Source: Haloarcula rubripromontorii (GTDB lineage: Archaea; Halobacteriota; Halobacteria; Halobacteriales; Haloarculaceae). Taken from it: a stretch of DNA of 64,000 nt. The stretch is taken from NCBI RefSeq assembly GCF_001280425.1, contig NZ_LIUF01000002.1, positions 310,001 through 374,000 of the forward strand, written 5' to 3'. The notes below the pieces were generated by a model. That model made no database searches. It saw nothing but the letters and a program-made list of their open reading frames with translations, and was not told the DNA's origin. Below are positions 19,730 to 28,513 of the stretch, piece after piece. Position numbers and translations under genes: made by a program. Numbering within the stretch: the first letter of the stretch is position 1; each line of letters starts with the position of its first letter.

Positions 19730-20173
19730 CTACCGTCGAAGCGTGAGGAACTCTGCCGAGAACACAGCTTCGTCGGCCTGATTCAGCGCGGTGACTTCGG
19801 TCCGGACGACGCCCGTCGCAACCGTGTGGTCTCGCCGCTCCGTGTCGACGATCTCGGCCTCGACGTGAATCGTATCCCCCAGAAGCACTGGCCTGACGAA
19901 CCGAAGCCGGTCGATGCCGTAGAACGCGACCATGTGTCGCTTTTCGGCCTCGTCGCGGGCCTGCCATACCAGCCCAGTGACGACTGAAAACACCAGCGCA
20001 CCGTGTGCGATGCGTTCGCCGTAGCCCGAGTCGGCCATCCGCTCGGCGTTCGTGTGGAGGTGATTGAAATCCCCGCTGACACCCGCAAAGTTGACCACGT
20101 CGGCTTCGGTGATGGTCCGGCCCGACGTGGTAACGCTATCGCCAACGTCGACTGTGTCGAACTCGCCGGCCAT
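19730..20173 (-). CDS. MaoC-like hot-dog dehydratase
   Basis: A 147-residue hydratase of the (R)-specific enoyl-CoA hydratase/MaoC family. The hydratase motif is seen as FAGVSGDFNHLHTNAERM, with Asp and His at the positions of the catalytic pair, followed by the hot-dog helix motif GYGERIAHGALVFSVVTGL. Known members hydrate trans-2-enoyl-CoA to (R)-3-hydroxyacyl-CoA. The start is ATG 20173 (MAGEFDTVDVG); a longer in-frame start at 20188 is possible. It sits at the left end of the acyl-CoA gene island, divergent from the SDR gene that could act on its product. Confidence 0.9.
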   Translation of the reverse strand: MAGEFDTVDVGDSVTTSGRTITEADVVNFAGVSGDFNHLHTNAERMADSGYGERIAHGALVFSVVTGLVWQARDEAEKRHMVAFYGIDRLRFVRPVLLGDTIHVEAEIVDTERRDHTVATGVVRTEVTALNQADEAVFSAEFLTLRR

Positions 20174-20470
20174 CTTACCAGCCCTCACAAGCGGCTGTGA
20201 AACGCCGCTCCAGTTTCTGGTCGAGATGCCACTGCCCCGCTGGGACCCGCTGGCCCCGGGACCCTAGTCTGTTGCTATTGCTGGACATACACATGCCTCC
20301 GTGTCTCGCACCGGTGTTAATCCTATCGGGGGTCGTCAGTTACTCACGACGCTGCCACAGGGAAACGCGGCACCAGCCGTCCGCTCTGACTGTTCAACGA
20401 TATTCAACGGAACCCGGCAGAGAGCACTCAGGACGTAGCTTTATTGGGGATGGCCGAGATGTCCGATGCG

Positions 20471-21259
20471 ATGTCAAAGCCACACACGGAGCGGTTTCGC
20501 TTGGAGGGACAGCGGGCGATTATTACGGGTGCATCGAGCGGCATCGGCCGGGCAATCGCGGAGGAGTTCGCGGCTGACGGGGCCGACGTGGTTGTCTGCT
20601 CGCGCGAGCAGGACAACGTCGGCCCGGTGGCCGACGAAATCAACGACAGCGACCGGCCCGGTGACGCGGTCGCTATCGAATGCGATGTAACAGACCGCGA
20701 GGCCGTCGAGGCGCTGGTGGAGGCGACCGTCGACGAGTTCGGTGGGCTGGACGTACTCGTGAACAACGCTGGCGCGAGCTTCATGTCCGGGTTCGACGAT
20801 ATCAGCGAGAACGGCTGGAAAACCATCGTCGACATCAACCTCCACGGGACCTACCACTGCACGCAGGCGGCCGGCGACGCGCTGGCCGCGGACGGCGGCG
20901 GGGCGGTCATCAACCTCTCCAGCGTCGCCGGGGAACAGGGCGCACCGTATATGAGTCACTACGGGGCCGCAAAGGCCGGCGTCAGCAATCTCACATCGAC
21001 GCTGTCGGCGGAGTGGGCCGACCGCGACATCCGCATCAACTGCATCGCGCCGGGCTTCGTCGCCACGCCAGGCGTGGAGTCACAGATGGGTGTCAGCGCC
21101 GACAATATCGACCGCGAGGCCGTCGAGCGCCGCATCGGCCTCTCCGAAGAAATCGCCGACATCGCGCTGTTCCTCGCCAGTCCGGCGTCATCGTACATCG
21201 TCGGTCAGACGATCACCGCCGCTGGCGTCCCACGGCTCGAAGAGACGCCCGACATCTGA
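20471..21259 (+). CDS. Short-chain dehydrogenase/reductase
   Basis: A 262-residue SDR. Cofactor motif TGASSGIG near residue 19, VNNAGASF in the centre, and the catalytic Ser (INLSSVAG), Tyr and Lys (YMSHYGAAKAG) are all present; the C-terminal IAPGFVATPG and SPASSYIVGQTI segments are typical of 3-oxoacyl/3-hydroxyacyl reductases. Given its neighbours it probably oxidises 3-hydroxyacyl-CoA, but other alcohols are possible. Start choice: ATG 20471 has a TTTATT box (20440-20445) 28 bases upstream, as in leaderless genes; ATGs at 20450 and 20459 in the same frame are alternatives. Confidence 0.88.
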   Translation: MSKPHTERFRLEGQRAIITGASSGIGRAIAEEFAADGADVVVCSREQDNVGPVADEINDSDRPGDAVAIECDVTDREAVEALVEATVDEFGGLDVLVNNAGASFMSGFDDISENGWKTIVDINLHGTYHCTQAAGDALAADGGGAVINLSSVAGEQGAPYMSHYGAAKAGVSNLTSTLSAEWADRDIRINCIAPGFVATPGVESQMGVSADNIDREAVERRIGLSEEIADIALFLASPASSYIVGQTITAAGVPRLEETPDI

Positions 21260-21299
21260 GTATCGGGGAGTCCCAGTAACGGCGGTCAGAGTTGCGGCG

Positions 21300-21995
21300 T
21301 CACTCCGAGACGCCGAGCCAGCCCGGCAACTCGCGGAGGTCGTCGAACGCGATATCCACGGCGGGTCCATCCTCGGCCCCGTAAGCGACCGTCAACAGCC
21401 CGGCCTGTGTTCCGCCGTGCATGTCGTGCTCGTAGCGGTCACCGATCATCACGGCCCGTGCCGGTTCGACCTCAGCCTTTCCGAGCGCCGTTTCGAACAT
21501 CGCCGGGTCCGGTTTGGTCCGCCCGACGGCCTCCGAAGCGGTGTACGAATCCATCGCGTCCCAGACGCCGAAGGTACGCAACAGTTGCTCACCCTCGTCG
21601 TCGTCCACATCGCTGATGACGCCCTGATGGAGCGGCGCGTCTGCCAGCTCCTCGATGGCCGCGACGGCGTCGGGGTTGGGCTCGGCCCGTTCGTCGCGGA
21701 TTCTCCGGAACAGCGATTCCCACTCGGTTTCGTCGGGGTCTACGGCCAGAATTTCGTCGACTGCCCGCCGGTAGCCTTCGCGGGCCGGTCGGAACGCTGT
21801 GCCCTCGCGGTCGCCGAAGTACGTTCCGAGGACATCCCGCCATCGGTCGAGGGCCGCGTCGGACCCCGCAGCTGCCGGGTACTCCGCACACAGGCGGTCA
21901 ACAAACTCGCGGTGGGCCGCCCGGACGGATTCCATCCGAAGGATGACGCCCCCGATATCCCAGAAGACGGCCTCAATGTCTGGCCTCTCGTTCAC
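21300..21995 (-). CDS. HAD-superfamily hydrolase
   Basis: A 231-residue phosphatase-like protein. Motif I is VFWDIGGVIL (the nucleophile Asp in WDIGG), motif II lies in GVISDVDDDEG, the Lys of motif III in GRTKPDPAMF, and the Asp of motif IV in VMIGDRYEHDMHG. The GRTKPDPAMFE/IGD pattern is shared with the HAD domain of ACAD10 and epoxide-hydrolase fusions. The next two genes to the right are an ACAD10/11-type acyl-CoA dehydrogenase and the matching kinase, so this could be the phosphatase of that set. The start is GTG 21995; the frame runs further upstream without a plausible N-terminus. Confidence 0.85.
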   Translation of the reverse strand: MNERPDIEAVFWDIGGVILRMESVRAAHREFVDRLCAEYPAAAGSDAALDRWRDVLGTYFGDREGTAFRPAREGYRRAVDEILAVDPDETEWESLFRRIRDERAEPNPDAVAAIEELADAPLHQGVISDVDDDEGEQLLRTFGVWDAMDSYTASEAVGRTKPDPAMFETALGKAEVEPARAVMIGDRYEHDMHGGTQAGLLTVAYGAEDGPAVDIAFDDLRELPGWLGVSE

Positions 21996-22163
21996 GGCAG
22001 CGGCTTGGACTGGCCCGGGTATGAAACTACCGCCGACGCCCAGAGGCCCGTGGCTGTGTCGCGGTGGGCGTGCCGGGGCCCCGCGCTGTGAAATAAACGA
22101 CCGACCACGCGTTCGCTGTGCTCCAACACTTATGATGACGACGTGCGAGAACGACACTGTGCC

Positions 22164-23381
22164 ATGATATCGTTCACCGATTCCGAGGCCGCGACTGCGC
22201 TTGCCGAGCGCGCCAGAGCGTTGATGGACGAGGTCGTCATCCCGCGAGAGCGCGAACTCGCGGGTGGGACGACGATCTCCGACGCAACAGTTCGCGACCT
22301 CCGCGCTGCCGCACGGGAGTACGACGTGTACGCCCCGCAAATTTCCGAAGCACACGGCGGCATGGGCTATGACTTCCGGGACGTGTTGCCGACGTTCGAG
22401 GAAGCGGGCCGAAGCCTCCTTGGTCCGATTGCGATGCGTGTTGACGCGCCCGACGAAGGCAATATGCACCTGCTGGAGATGCAGGGGACGGCGCTCCAGA
22501 AATCGGAGTACCTCGACCCACTCGTCGAGGGCGAGATACAGTCGGGCTTTGCGATGACTGAGCCGATGCAGGGCGCAGGCTCCGACCCGAAGATGATTCG
22601 AACCACCGCAGAGAAAGACGGCGACGAGTGGGTCATCGACGGCCACAAGTGGTGGACGACCGGCGGCGTCGACGCCGATATCCTGCTCGTCTTCGCTCGG
22701 ACGGACGAGGACGTACATCCGTATCAGGGGTGTTCAGTGTTCATCGTCCCGGCGGACGCCGACGGCGTGGACATCGTTCGAAACGTCCCGCATATGGGCA
22801 GCCAGGGCGACCCGAAGGGCCACGCCGAGATCGAGTTCAACGGCGTTCGCGTCCCCGAGGAGCACCTGCTCGGCGAGGAAGGTAACGGCTTCCAGCACGT
22901 CCAGCAACGGCTCGGCCCGGCGCGGCTCACCCACTGTATGCGGTTCTCGGGGATGGCCGAACGGGCGCTGTCCATCGCCAAAGCCTACACTACCGAACGG
23001 CAGGCCTTCGGCGACTCCGTGGCCGACAAACAGCACGTCCGGTTTGAAATCGCCGAGCAGGAGACACAGATTCAGGCCGCACGGGCGCTGGTCCGGGCCG
23101 CCGCGGACGCCATCGCCGCCGGCAATGAAGCCCGTGTCGAGGTGTCGATGAGCAAGGTGTTCGCCGCCCGGGCGACGCAGGACGCCATCGACACCGCCGT
23201 CCAGTTCTGTGGCGGCAACGGCATCGGCCGGGACCTCCCGCTTGCGGACTTCTATGAACTGGTCAGGACGTTCCGCATCGTCGACGGGGCCGATGAGGTC
23301 CACCTCCGGACCATCGCCCGGGAGGCCTTCGAGGACGTGGACAGCGAGGAACTGCAACCGGTGCGGCGCTACCGCGAGTAA
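22164..23381 (+). CDS. Acyl-CoA dehydrogenase, ACAD10/11 type
   Basis: A 405-residue FAD enzyme. The N-terminal helical domain, the FAD-binding middle (FAMTEPMQGAGSDPKMIRTT; DGHKWWTTGG) and the C-terminal helices (TTERQAFGDSVAD; QFCGGNGIGRDLPL) are all present. The C-terminal signature reads RTFRIVDGADEVHLRTIARE, matching the DGPDEVHL motif of the ACAD10/ACAD11/LvaC branch and not the usual YEGT of ordinary acyl-CoA dehydrogenases. In that branch the enzyme acts on a phosphorylated 4-hydroxyacyl-CoA. The kinase homologue lies at 23522-24592 and a HAD protein at 21300-21995. The start is ATG 22164. Assignment to the branch rests on motif memory. Confidence 0.9.
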   Translation: MISFTDSEAATALAERARALMDEVVIPRERELAGGTTISDATVRDLRAAAREYDVYAPQISEAHGGMGYDFRDVLPTFEEAGRSLLGPIAMRVDAPDEGNMHLLEMQGTALQKSEYLDPLVEGEIQSGFAMTEPMQGAGSDPKMIRTTAEKDGDEWVIDGHKWWTTGGVDADILLVFARTDEDVHPYQGCSVFIVPADADGVDIVRNVPHMGSQGDPKGHAEIEFNGVRVPEEHLLGEEGNGFQHVQQRLGPARLTHCMRFSGMAERALSIAKAYTTERQAFGDSVADKQHVRFEIAEQETQIQAARALVRAAADAIAAGNEARVEVSMSKVFAARATQDAIDTAVQFCGGNGIGRDLPLADFYELVRTFRIVDGADEVHLRTIAREAFEDVDSEELQPVRRYRE

Positions 23382-23390
23382 GACAGGGCC

Positions 23391-23488
23391 GTCAACAGCA
23401 ACGGTCGATATTCCCCCTCGAACTCCAAGTCGGTCGTCCCAATCCAGAGGTCACAGGCGAGGGCGAGTGCCAGCCCCGCGCCGCCACG
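23391..23488 (-). pseudogene. Remnant of an enoyl-CoA hydratase
   Basis: The gap between the acyl-CoA dehydrogenase and the kinase reads, on the minus strand, RGGAGLALALACDLWIG and then TTDLEFEGEYRPLLLTAL. GAGLALALACDLWI is the oxyanion-helix motif of crotonases (the intact paralogue at 24636-25430 has GAGANLAIACDIQLA). A stop precedes it and neither end of the gene is left, so this is a ~33-codon fragment. Confidence 0.65.
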
Positions 23489-23521
23489 ACGTTACGATCC
23501 CCGTCGAGTCTCCCGTCTCTG

Positions 23522-24592
23522 TTAGAGCGGTTCGTCGCCCTCGATAATCCGAATCGCGCGGTCAGCCAGCGCCGGGACGCGGTTCTCCATCAGTGGATAG
23601 AAGGGGTCGTCGGCGTTGCCCTCCAGATAGCGGCGGTAGAACATCTCGCCGAGAGCGGCGAGCTTGTACACGGCCAGCGTCCGGTAGAACCGCTCGTGTT
23701 CGAACGTCAGGCCCGTCTGGGCTTCCCAGCGGTCGACCAGGTCTTGCCGGGTCAGATAGCCCGGCGCTTCGATGAACTCCATCGCGAGGTCGGGTATCTC
23801 CGGCTCGGGGTCCTTGGCGTCGCGCCAGTACGAGAGTAGCCAGCCGAGGTCGGCCCGCGGGTCGCCCAGCGTCGCCATCTCCCAGTCGAAGACGGCGGCG
23901 AGGTCCGGGTCGGAACCGGGATCAAACATCACGTTGTCGAGCTTGTAATCGCCGTGCACCAGTGTCTCCGGGTGGTCGTCGGGACACTCGTCCTGTAACC
24001 ACGAGCCGACCCGCTCTAGTTCGGGGACGGTCCGGGACTCGGCCGTCCGTTCGAACGCCCACGCCAGTTGTTTCCCCCAGCGCGTGACCTGACGCTTCGC
24101 ATACCCGCCTGCGCGGCCGAGGTCGGACAGGCCGACAGCTGACGGATCGACCTCGTGGATAGCCGCGAGAGTGTCCACCAGTTCGGTCCCGACTGCCGCC
24201 CGGGCGTCGTCGTTCGCGAAGCGCGCCGGCTCTTCGTCTCGGATGACGGTCCCTTCGACGCGGGCCATGATGTAGAAATCGCTACCGATGACGGACTGAT
24301 CGTCACAGGCCGCCACCGTCGGCGGGACCGGGACGGCTGTGTCCTGCAGCGCGTCGATGACGCGATACTCCCGCAACACGTCGTGGGCCGTCTCGGCGGT
24401 CTGGCCCGGCGGCGGCCGCCTGACGACCAGCTCTCGGTCGCCCCAGGTGACAAACAGCGTCTCGTTGGAGTGGCCCTGCTCGTGGCGCACAACGTCGAAC
24501 GTCTCGGCTGGGCCTATCTCCCTTGTGAGAAATTCTTCAAGCGCACGTTCGTCGACCAGTCGCTGGTAGTAGTCGCTGCTGTGTTCAGTCAT
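23522..24592 (-). CDS. APH-type phosphotransferase (ACAD10/11-associated kinase)
   Basis: A 356-residue kinase-like protein of the aminoglycoside-phosphotransferase fold. Seen: the nucleotide loop region EQGHSNETLF, LVVRRPPPGQ with the ATP-binding Lys replaced by the family's RRPPPG/RKKPPG pattern, SVIGSDFYIMARVEG, the catalytic Brenner motif LVHGDYKLDNVMFD and the metal-binding FDWEMATLGDPRADLGW. These are the motifs of the kinase domain fused to acyl-CoA dehydrogenase in ACAD11 and found as LvaA in levulinate breakdown, where it phosphorylates 4-hydroxyacyl-CoA. A matching ACAD is next door on the other strand. The start is ATG 24592; 43 bases upstream lies the stop of the enoyl-CoA hydratase gene, so both are probably cotranscribed. 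Confidence 0.87.
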   Translation of the reverse strand: MTEHSSDYYQRLVDERALEEFLTREIGPAETFDVVRHEQGHSNETLFVTWGDRELVVRRPPPGQTAETAHDVLREYRVIDALQDTAVPVPPTVAACDDQSVIGSDFYIMARVEGTVIRDEEPARFANDDARAAVGTELVDTLAAIHEVDPSAVGLSDLGRAGGYAKRQVTRWGKQLAWAFERTAESRTVPELERVGSWLQDECPDDHPETLVHGDYKLDNVMFDPGSDPDLAAVFDWEMATLGDPRADLGWLLSYWRDAKDPEPEIPDLAMEFIEAPGYLTRQDLVDRWEAQTGLTFEHERFYRTLAVYKLAALGEMFYRRYLEGNADDPFYPLMENRVPALADRAIRIIEGDEPL

Positions 24593-24635
24593 GATTGCTG
24601 ATTGAGGTGCGTGTCATGAAAAACTGCGGGTCGTG

Positions 24636-25430
24636 TCACCGTCCAACGAACTCCGGCCGGCGGTCGGTCAGAAACGCCTCGACCCCCTCCTCGTGGTCGG
24701 CGGTCTCGAAGACGATGCCCTGAGCCGTCGCTTCGTCGCGCTGTGCGCGGCCGAAGGACTTCTCCAGCCCGTCCTGAAGCAGCCGTTTCGAGTGCCGGAG
24801 GGCAACGGTTGGTCCATTGGCAATGCGGCTGACAGTCGCCTCGACCTCGGACTCGAACGCCTCGGCGTCGTAGACGTGATTGAACAGACCCAGCTCCGTG
24901 GCTCGCTCTGCGTCGAGAATCTCGCCGGTGAACACGAGTTCTTTCGCGACGTTGGTCCCGACGATTCGTGGGAGCAGATACGACGTGCCGGCGTCGACGC
25001 TGAGGCCGACCTGCCGGAACACGAAGCCGATACTGGCCGACTCGCTCGCCAGCTGGATATCACAGGCGATAGCGAGGTTCGCGCCGGCCCCGACGGCCGA
25101 CCCGTCGACCTTCGCGACGGTCGGAACCGGCAGTGCAACGACTCTGGCGATGGTGTCCCGGGTCCGGCGGGCCAGTTCGCTGACGGCGTCGTCGGTCGGG
25201 TCATCGTTCGTGAGCCGCTCGCTCATCCCCTCGATGTCGCCGCCGGCCGAGAACGACTTGCCGGTCCCCTCGATGACGACACACCGGACATCGGACGCCG
25301 TCTCGATGGTATCGAGGTGGCGCTCCAGCGCGTCGTATACGGGCTGTGTGAGTGCGTTCCGCGTCTCCGGTTCGTTCAGCGTCAGCGTGGCGATGCCGTC
25401 GTCGATGGAGAGCAGTACGGACTCGCTCAT
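24636..25430 (-). CDS. Enoyl-CoA hydratase/isomerase family protein
   Basis: A 264-residue crotonase. Oxyanion-hole segments are FSAGGDIEGM and GSAVGAGANLAIACDIQLAS; the residue after FRQVGLSVDAGTSYLLPRIVG falls where catalytic Glu/Asp residues lie, here Asp in SVDAG, a pattern found in 1,2-epoxyphenylacetyl-CoA isomerase (PaaG)-like as well as hydratase members. It would hydrate or isomerise enoyl-CoA in beta-oxidation. The start is ATG 25430 (MSESVLLSIDDG). It is divergent from the acyl-CoA ligase gene and probably the first gene of an operon with the kinase (43-base gap). Confidence 0.9.
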   Translation of the reverse strand: MSESVLLSIDDGIATLTLNEPETRNALTQPVYDALERHLDTIETASDVRCVVIEGTGKSFSAGGDIEGMSERLTNDDPTDDAVSELARRTRDTIARVVALPVPTVAKVDGSAVGAGANLAIACDIQLASESASIGFVFRQVGLSVDAGTSYLLPRIVGTNVAKELVFTGEILDAERATELGLFNHVYDAEAFESEVEATVSRIANGPTVALRHSKRLLQDGLEKSFGRAQRDEATAQGIVFETADHEEGVEAFLTDRRPEFVGR

Positions 25431-25569
25431 CGGATATTCCTCTGTCGTAGCTGCATGGGGCCACTTCACAGGGTTCTGGTATAAATTTACCGCTGGTTTA
25501 TAGTTTCACCGAACACTAGCTACGCACTGAACTTGTCGCACCAACAGCCGCCGCACTCACAGGACTAGT

Positions 25570-25577
25570 TTTAACAT
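25570..25577 (+). promoter_or_regulatory. TATA box of the acyl-CoA ligase gene
   Basis: TTTAACAT centred about 28 bases before ATG 25601. The position supports leaderless initiation at this ATG and not at the in-frame GTG 25586. Confidence 0.45.
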
Positions 25578-25600
25578 ATCGGTGTGTGTTGACACGGAGT

Positions 25601-27256
25601 ATGCCAGGTGGTGCACCACTCAACCTCCGGTCGTTCCTGTGGCGTGGCGAGAACGTGTTCCCCGACAGCGAAATCGTTTCGCGGACGCATCAGGGGATTC
25701 ACCGATACACGATAGCGGAGTACGCCGAACGCGTACGGAAGCTCGCCTCTGCCCTCGAACAGGCAGGTATCGAACGCGGGGACAGAGTCGGGACGTTCGC
25801 CTGGAACAACCACTGGCATCAGGAGGCCTACTACGGCGTCGCCTGCATGGGCGCACAGGTCCACATGATCAACCTCCTCCTGCCCGACGAGCACATCCAG
25901 CACATCGTGGCCGACGCCGAGGACGAGATGCTCATCGTCGACCCCGTCATGCTGGAGAAGCTCGAAGCGGCGTACGACGAGGAGGCGTTCGCCTCTGTGG
26001 AGCAGTACATCGTGATGGGCGACACCGTCCCCGAAACGTCGCTGGAGCCGGTCGTCGACTACGAATCGTTCATCGCCGACGGCGACCCCGACTACTCCTT
26101 CCCGCAACTGCCCGAGGACCAGCCCGCGGGGATGTGCTACACGTCCGGGACAACAGGGAAGCCGAAAGGTGTCGAGTACACCCAGAAAATGTACTGGACA
26201 CAGGTCATGTCGCTGATGACTAGCCAGGCCGGTATCAAGACCGACGACGTAGAGCTGACGTACGTTCCGATGTTCCACGTCAGCGGCTGGTGTCGCCCGT
26301 TCACGACCATCGCCGCCGGAGCCAAGACGGTCCTCCCCGGACCGAACCCGTCAGCCGAGGACCTGGCGAAGCTGATCGAGGAAGAGGACGTGACCGTCTC
26401 CGCAGCGGTCCCGACCGTCTTCATGGACCTGCTTGAGTACGCCCGGGAGTCCGACGTGGACTTCTCCTCGGTTCGGTACTTCACCAGTGGCGGGTCCGCG
26501 ACGCCGCGGTCCCTGATGGAAGACTACAAGCAGGAGTTCGATGTGGACCTCATCTCCGGCTACGGCATGACCGAAACGTCGCCGGTCACCCACGCCTACG
26601 AGCCCAAGCCCGGAATGACGGACCTGCCGGAAGAGGAACTGTTCGACCTGCGGAGCCACTCCGCGGGCCTGCCGATTGCCGGGCTGGAGTTCAAAGTCGT
26701 CAACACTGACGGCGAGGAAGTGCCCTGGGACGGCGAGTCGCTGGGCGAACTCTGGATGCGCGGCCCGTGGGTCACACAGGAGTACTACAACGCTCCCGAC
26801 GCGACCGAACAGGCCGTCACCGACGACGGTTGGTTCAAGACCGGTGACATCGTGCGGGTGAGTCCGGAGGGGTACGTCGACGTGGTCGACCGGATGGACG
26901 ACCTGGTCAAGAGCGGCGGCGAGTGGATAGCGAGCGTCGAGGTCGAAAACGCTGTTATGGGTCACGACGAGGTCGTCGAAGCCGCAGTTGTCCCGGTCCC
27001 CCACGAGCGGTGGGACGAGCGTCCCGCCGCGTTCGTCGTCACACGCGATGCTGTATCCGACGAAGCCGCGTTGCGCCGGGAGATCAAAGACCTCGTCGCC
27101 GAGTCGTACCCGTCGTGGTGGGTCCCCGACGCTATCCGTCTGGTCGACGAGATCCCCAAGGGTGCGACCGGTAAGTTCTCCAAGCAGACGCTCCGTGACG
27201 AGTACGTCGACGAGTCGATCATCGAAACTGTCGCCGAGAACGCCCCGGCGACGTAA
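25601..27256 (+). CDS. Long/medium-chain acyl-CoA ligase (AMP-forming)
   Basis: A 551-residue adenylate-forming enzyme that activates a carboxylic acid to its CoA thioester, the entry step for this island. Motifs: the P-loop-like YTSGTTGKPKGVEYTQ, GYGMTETSPVTHAYEP, the hinge YVDVVDRMDDLVKSGGEWI and the C-terminal catalytic Lys in IPKGATGKFSKQTLRDEY. The start is ATG 25601, with a TATA box 28 bases upstream. The chain length of its substrate cannot be read from sequence; the closest general type is the medium/long-chain fatty-acid ligase of haloarchaea. Confidence 0.93.
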   Translation: MPGGAPLNLRSFLWRGENVFPDSEIVSRTHQGIHRYTIAEYAERVRKLASALEQAGIERGDRVGTFAWNNHWHQEAYYGVACMGAQVHMINLLLPDEHIQHIVADAEDEMLIVDPVMLEKLEAAYDEEAFASVEQYIVMGDTVPETSLEPVVDYESFIADGDPDYSFPQLPEDQPAGMCYTSGTTGKPKGVEYTQKMYWTQVMSLMTSQAGIKTDDVELTYVPMFHVSGWCRPFTTIAAGAKTVLPGPNPSAEDLAKLIEEEDVTVSAAVPTVFMDLLEYARESDVDFSSVRYFTSGGSATPRSLMEDYKQEFDVDLISGYGMTETSPVTHAYEPKPGMTDLPEEELFDLRSHSAGLPIAGLEFKVVNTDGEEVPWDGESLGELWMRGPWVTQEYYNAPDATEQAVTDDGWFKTGDIVRVSPEGYVDVVDRMDDLVKSGGEWIASVEVENAVMGHDEVVEAAVVPVPHERWDERPAAFVVTRDAVSDEAALRREIKDLVAESYPSWWVPDAIRLVDEIPKGATGKFSKQTLRDEYVDESIIETVAENAPAT

Positions 27257-27372
27257 GCAGCCGAAACGTGGCAGCGCTTTCCGGCCGTCAGCCACCGTTC
27301 CGACGGCGGCGTTCCCGATACCGTACAGCCGCTGTCACTGAGCCAGCCACGCCAAGTCCAGTCGCAGATAGG

Positions 27373-27380
27373 TATTTATG
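27373..27380 (+). promoter_or_regulatory. TATA box of the alcohol dehydrogenase gene
   Basis: TATTTATG centred 27 bases before ATG 27403; typical leaderless spacing. Confidence 0.45.
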
Positions 27381-27402
27381 ATAGCTCTATGACTATTGTC
27401 GT

Positions 27403-28464
27403 ATGCGAGCCGCTGTCATTGAGGAGCACGGCGAACCGCTTACGATTCAGGACGTGCCCTATCCGGAGCCCCAGCCGGATCAGGTCGTCATCGAGACCGA
27501 GGCCTGCGGCGTCTGCCGGAGTGACTGGCACGCTTGGCAGGGGGACTGGGAGTGGTTCGGCATCCAGACCGGTCCCGGACAGATTCTGGGTCACGAGCCG
27601 GCCGGTGTCGTCGCCGACGTGGGCGCGGATGTCGAACAGTTCTCCGAAGGAGACCGCGTCACGGTCCCGTTTCACCTCGGCGACGGGTCGTGTCAGTACT
27701 GCCAGCGCGGGCACGCGAACATCTGCGAGACATCGATGCCGCTTGGCTTCCTCGACGCCGCACCGGGAGCGTTCGCCGAGGCGTTTCCCGTCCGCGAGGC
27801 AGATTTTAACTGCGTCACACTACCGGACGCCGTCGACTTCACCGAGATGGCCGGCCTCGGCTGTCGGTTCATGACGGCGTACCACGCGCTGACCGACCGG
27901 GCGGACCTCAGGCCGGGCGACGCCGTCGCGATTCACGGCTGTGGCGGCGTTGGACTGTCGGCGGTCCACATCGCCGATGCGCTGGGGGCCGAACCGATTG
28001 CGGTCGACGTACAGGAGGGCAAACTCGACCGGGCGCGGGCGCTCGGTGCGGCGGCGACCATCAACGCCGCCGAGACGGACAACGTCCCCGGCGAGGTCCA
28101 TGCTGTCACGGACGGCGGGGCCGACGTGGCACTCGACGCGCTGGGTATCGCCGAGACGTGTCGCAACGCCGTGCAGTCGCTGGGCAAGCAGGGGACCCAT
28201 GTCCAAGTCGGCCTTACCACCGACGAGGAGGCCGGAGATATCTCCCTGCCGGTGGACACGATGACCCTACAGGAGATCGATTTCCACGGCTCCTACGGGA
28301 TGCCGCCGATCCGCTACGACGAACTGTTCCGGCTCATCGACGCCGGGACGCTCGACCCCTCGAAGATCGTCGGGGAGACGCTCGCCCTCGATGACGTGCC
28401 GAACACGCTTGCCTCGATGAGCGAGTACGAGACGGTCGGTATCCCCGTCATCGACGAGTTCTGA
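27403..28464 (+). CDS. Zinc-dependent medium-chain alcohol dehydrogenase
   Basis: A 353-residue MDR enzyme oxidising an alcohol to an aldehyde or ketone with NAD(P). Catalytic zinc ligands: Cys in ACGVCRSDWHAW and the His-Glu of LGHEPAG. The structural zinc lobe is reduced to CQYCQRGHANIC, three Cys instead of four in the usual spacing. The Rossmann motif is HGCGGVGLSAVHIADAL. Together with the aldehyde dehydrogenase that converges on it (50-base gap) it could oxidise an alcohol to an acid for the ligase next door; this pairing is inferred. The start is ATG 27403, with a good TATA box upstream. Confidence 0.92.
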   Translation: MRAAVIEEHGEPLTIQDVPYPEPQPDQVVIETEACGVCRSDWHAWQGDWEWFGIQTGPGQILGHEPAGVVADVGADVEQFSEGDRVTVPFHLGDGSCQYCQRGHANICETSMPLGFLDAAPGAFAEAFPVREADFNCVTLPDAVDFTEMAGLGCRFMTAYHALTDRADLRPGDAVAIHGCGGVGLSAVHIADALGAEPIAVDVQEGKLDRARALGAAATINAAETDNVPGEVHAVTDGGADVALDALGIAETCRNAVQSLGKQGTHVQVGLTTDEEAGDISLPVDTMTLQEIDFHGSYGMPPIRYDELFRLIDAGTLDPSKIVGETLALDDVPNTLASMSEYETVGIPVIDEF

Positions 28465-28513
28465 GGCAGTATGGAGCTGACACCGTCGGGGATTCCTGAG
28501 ATGTGCGGACAGC

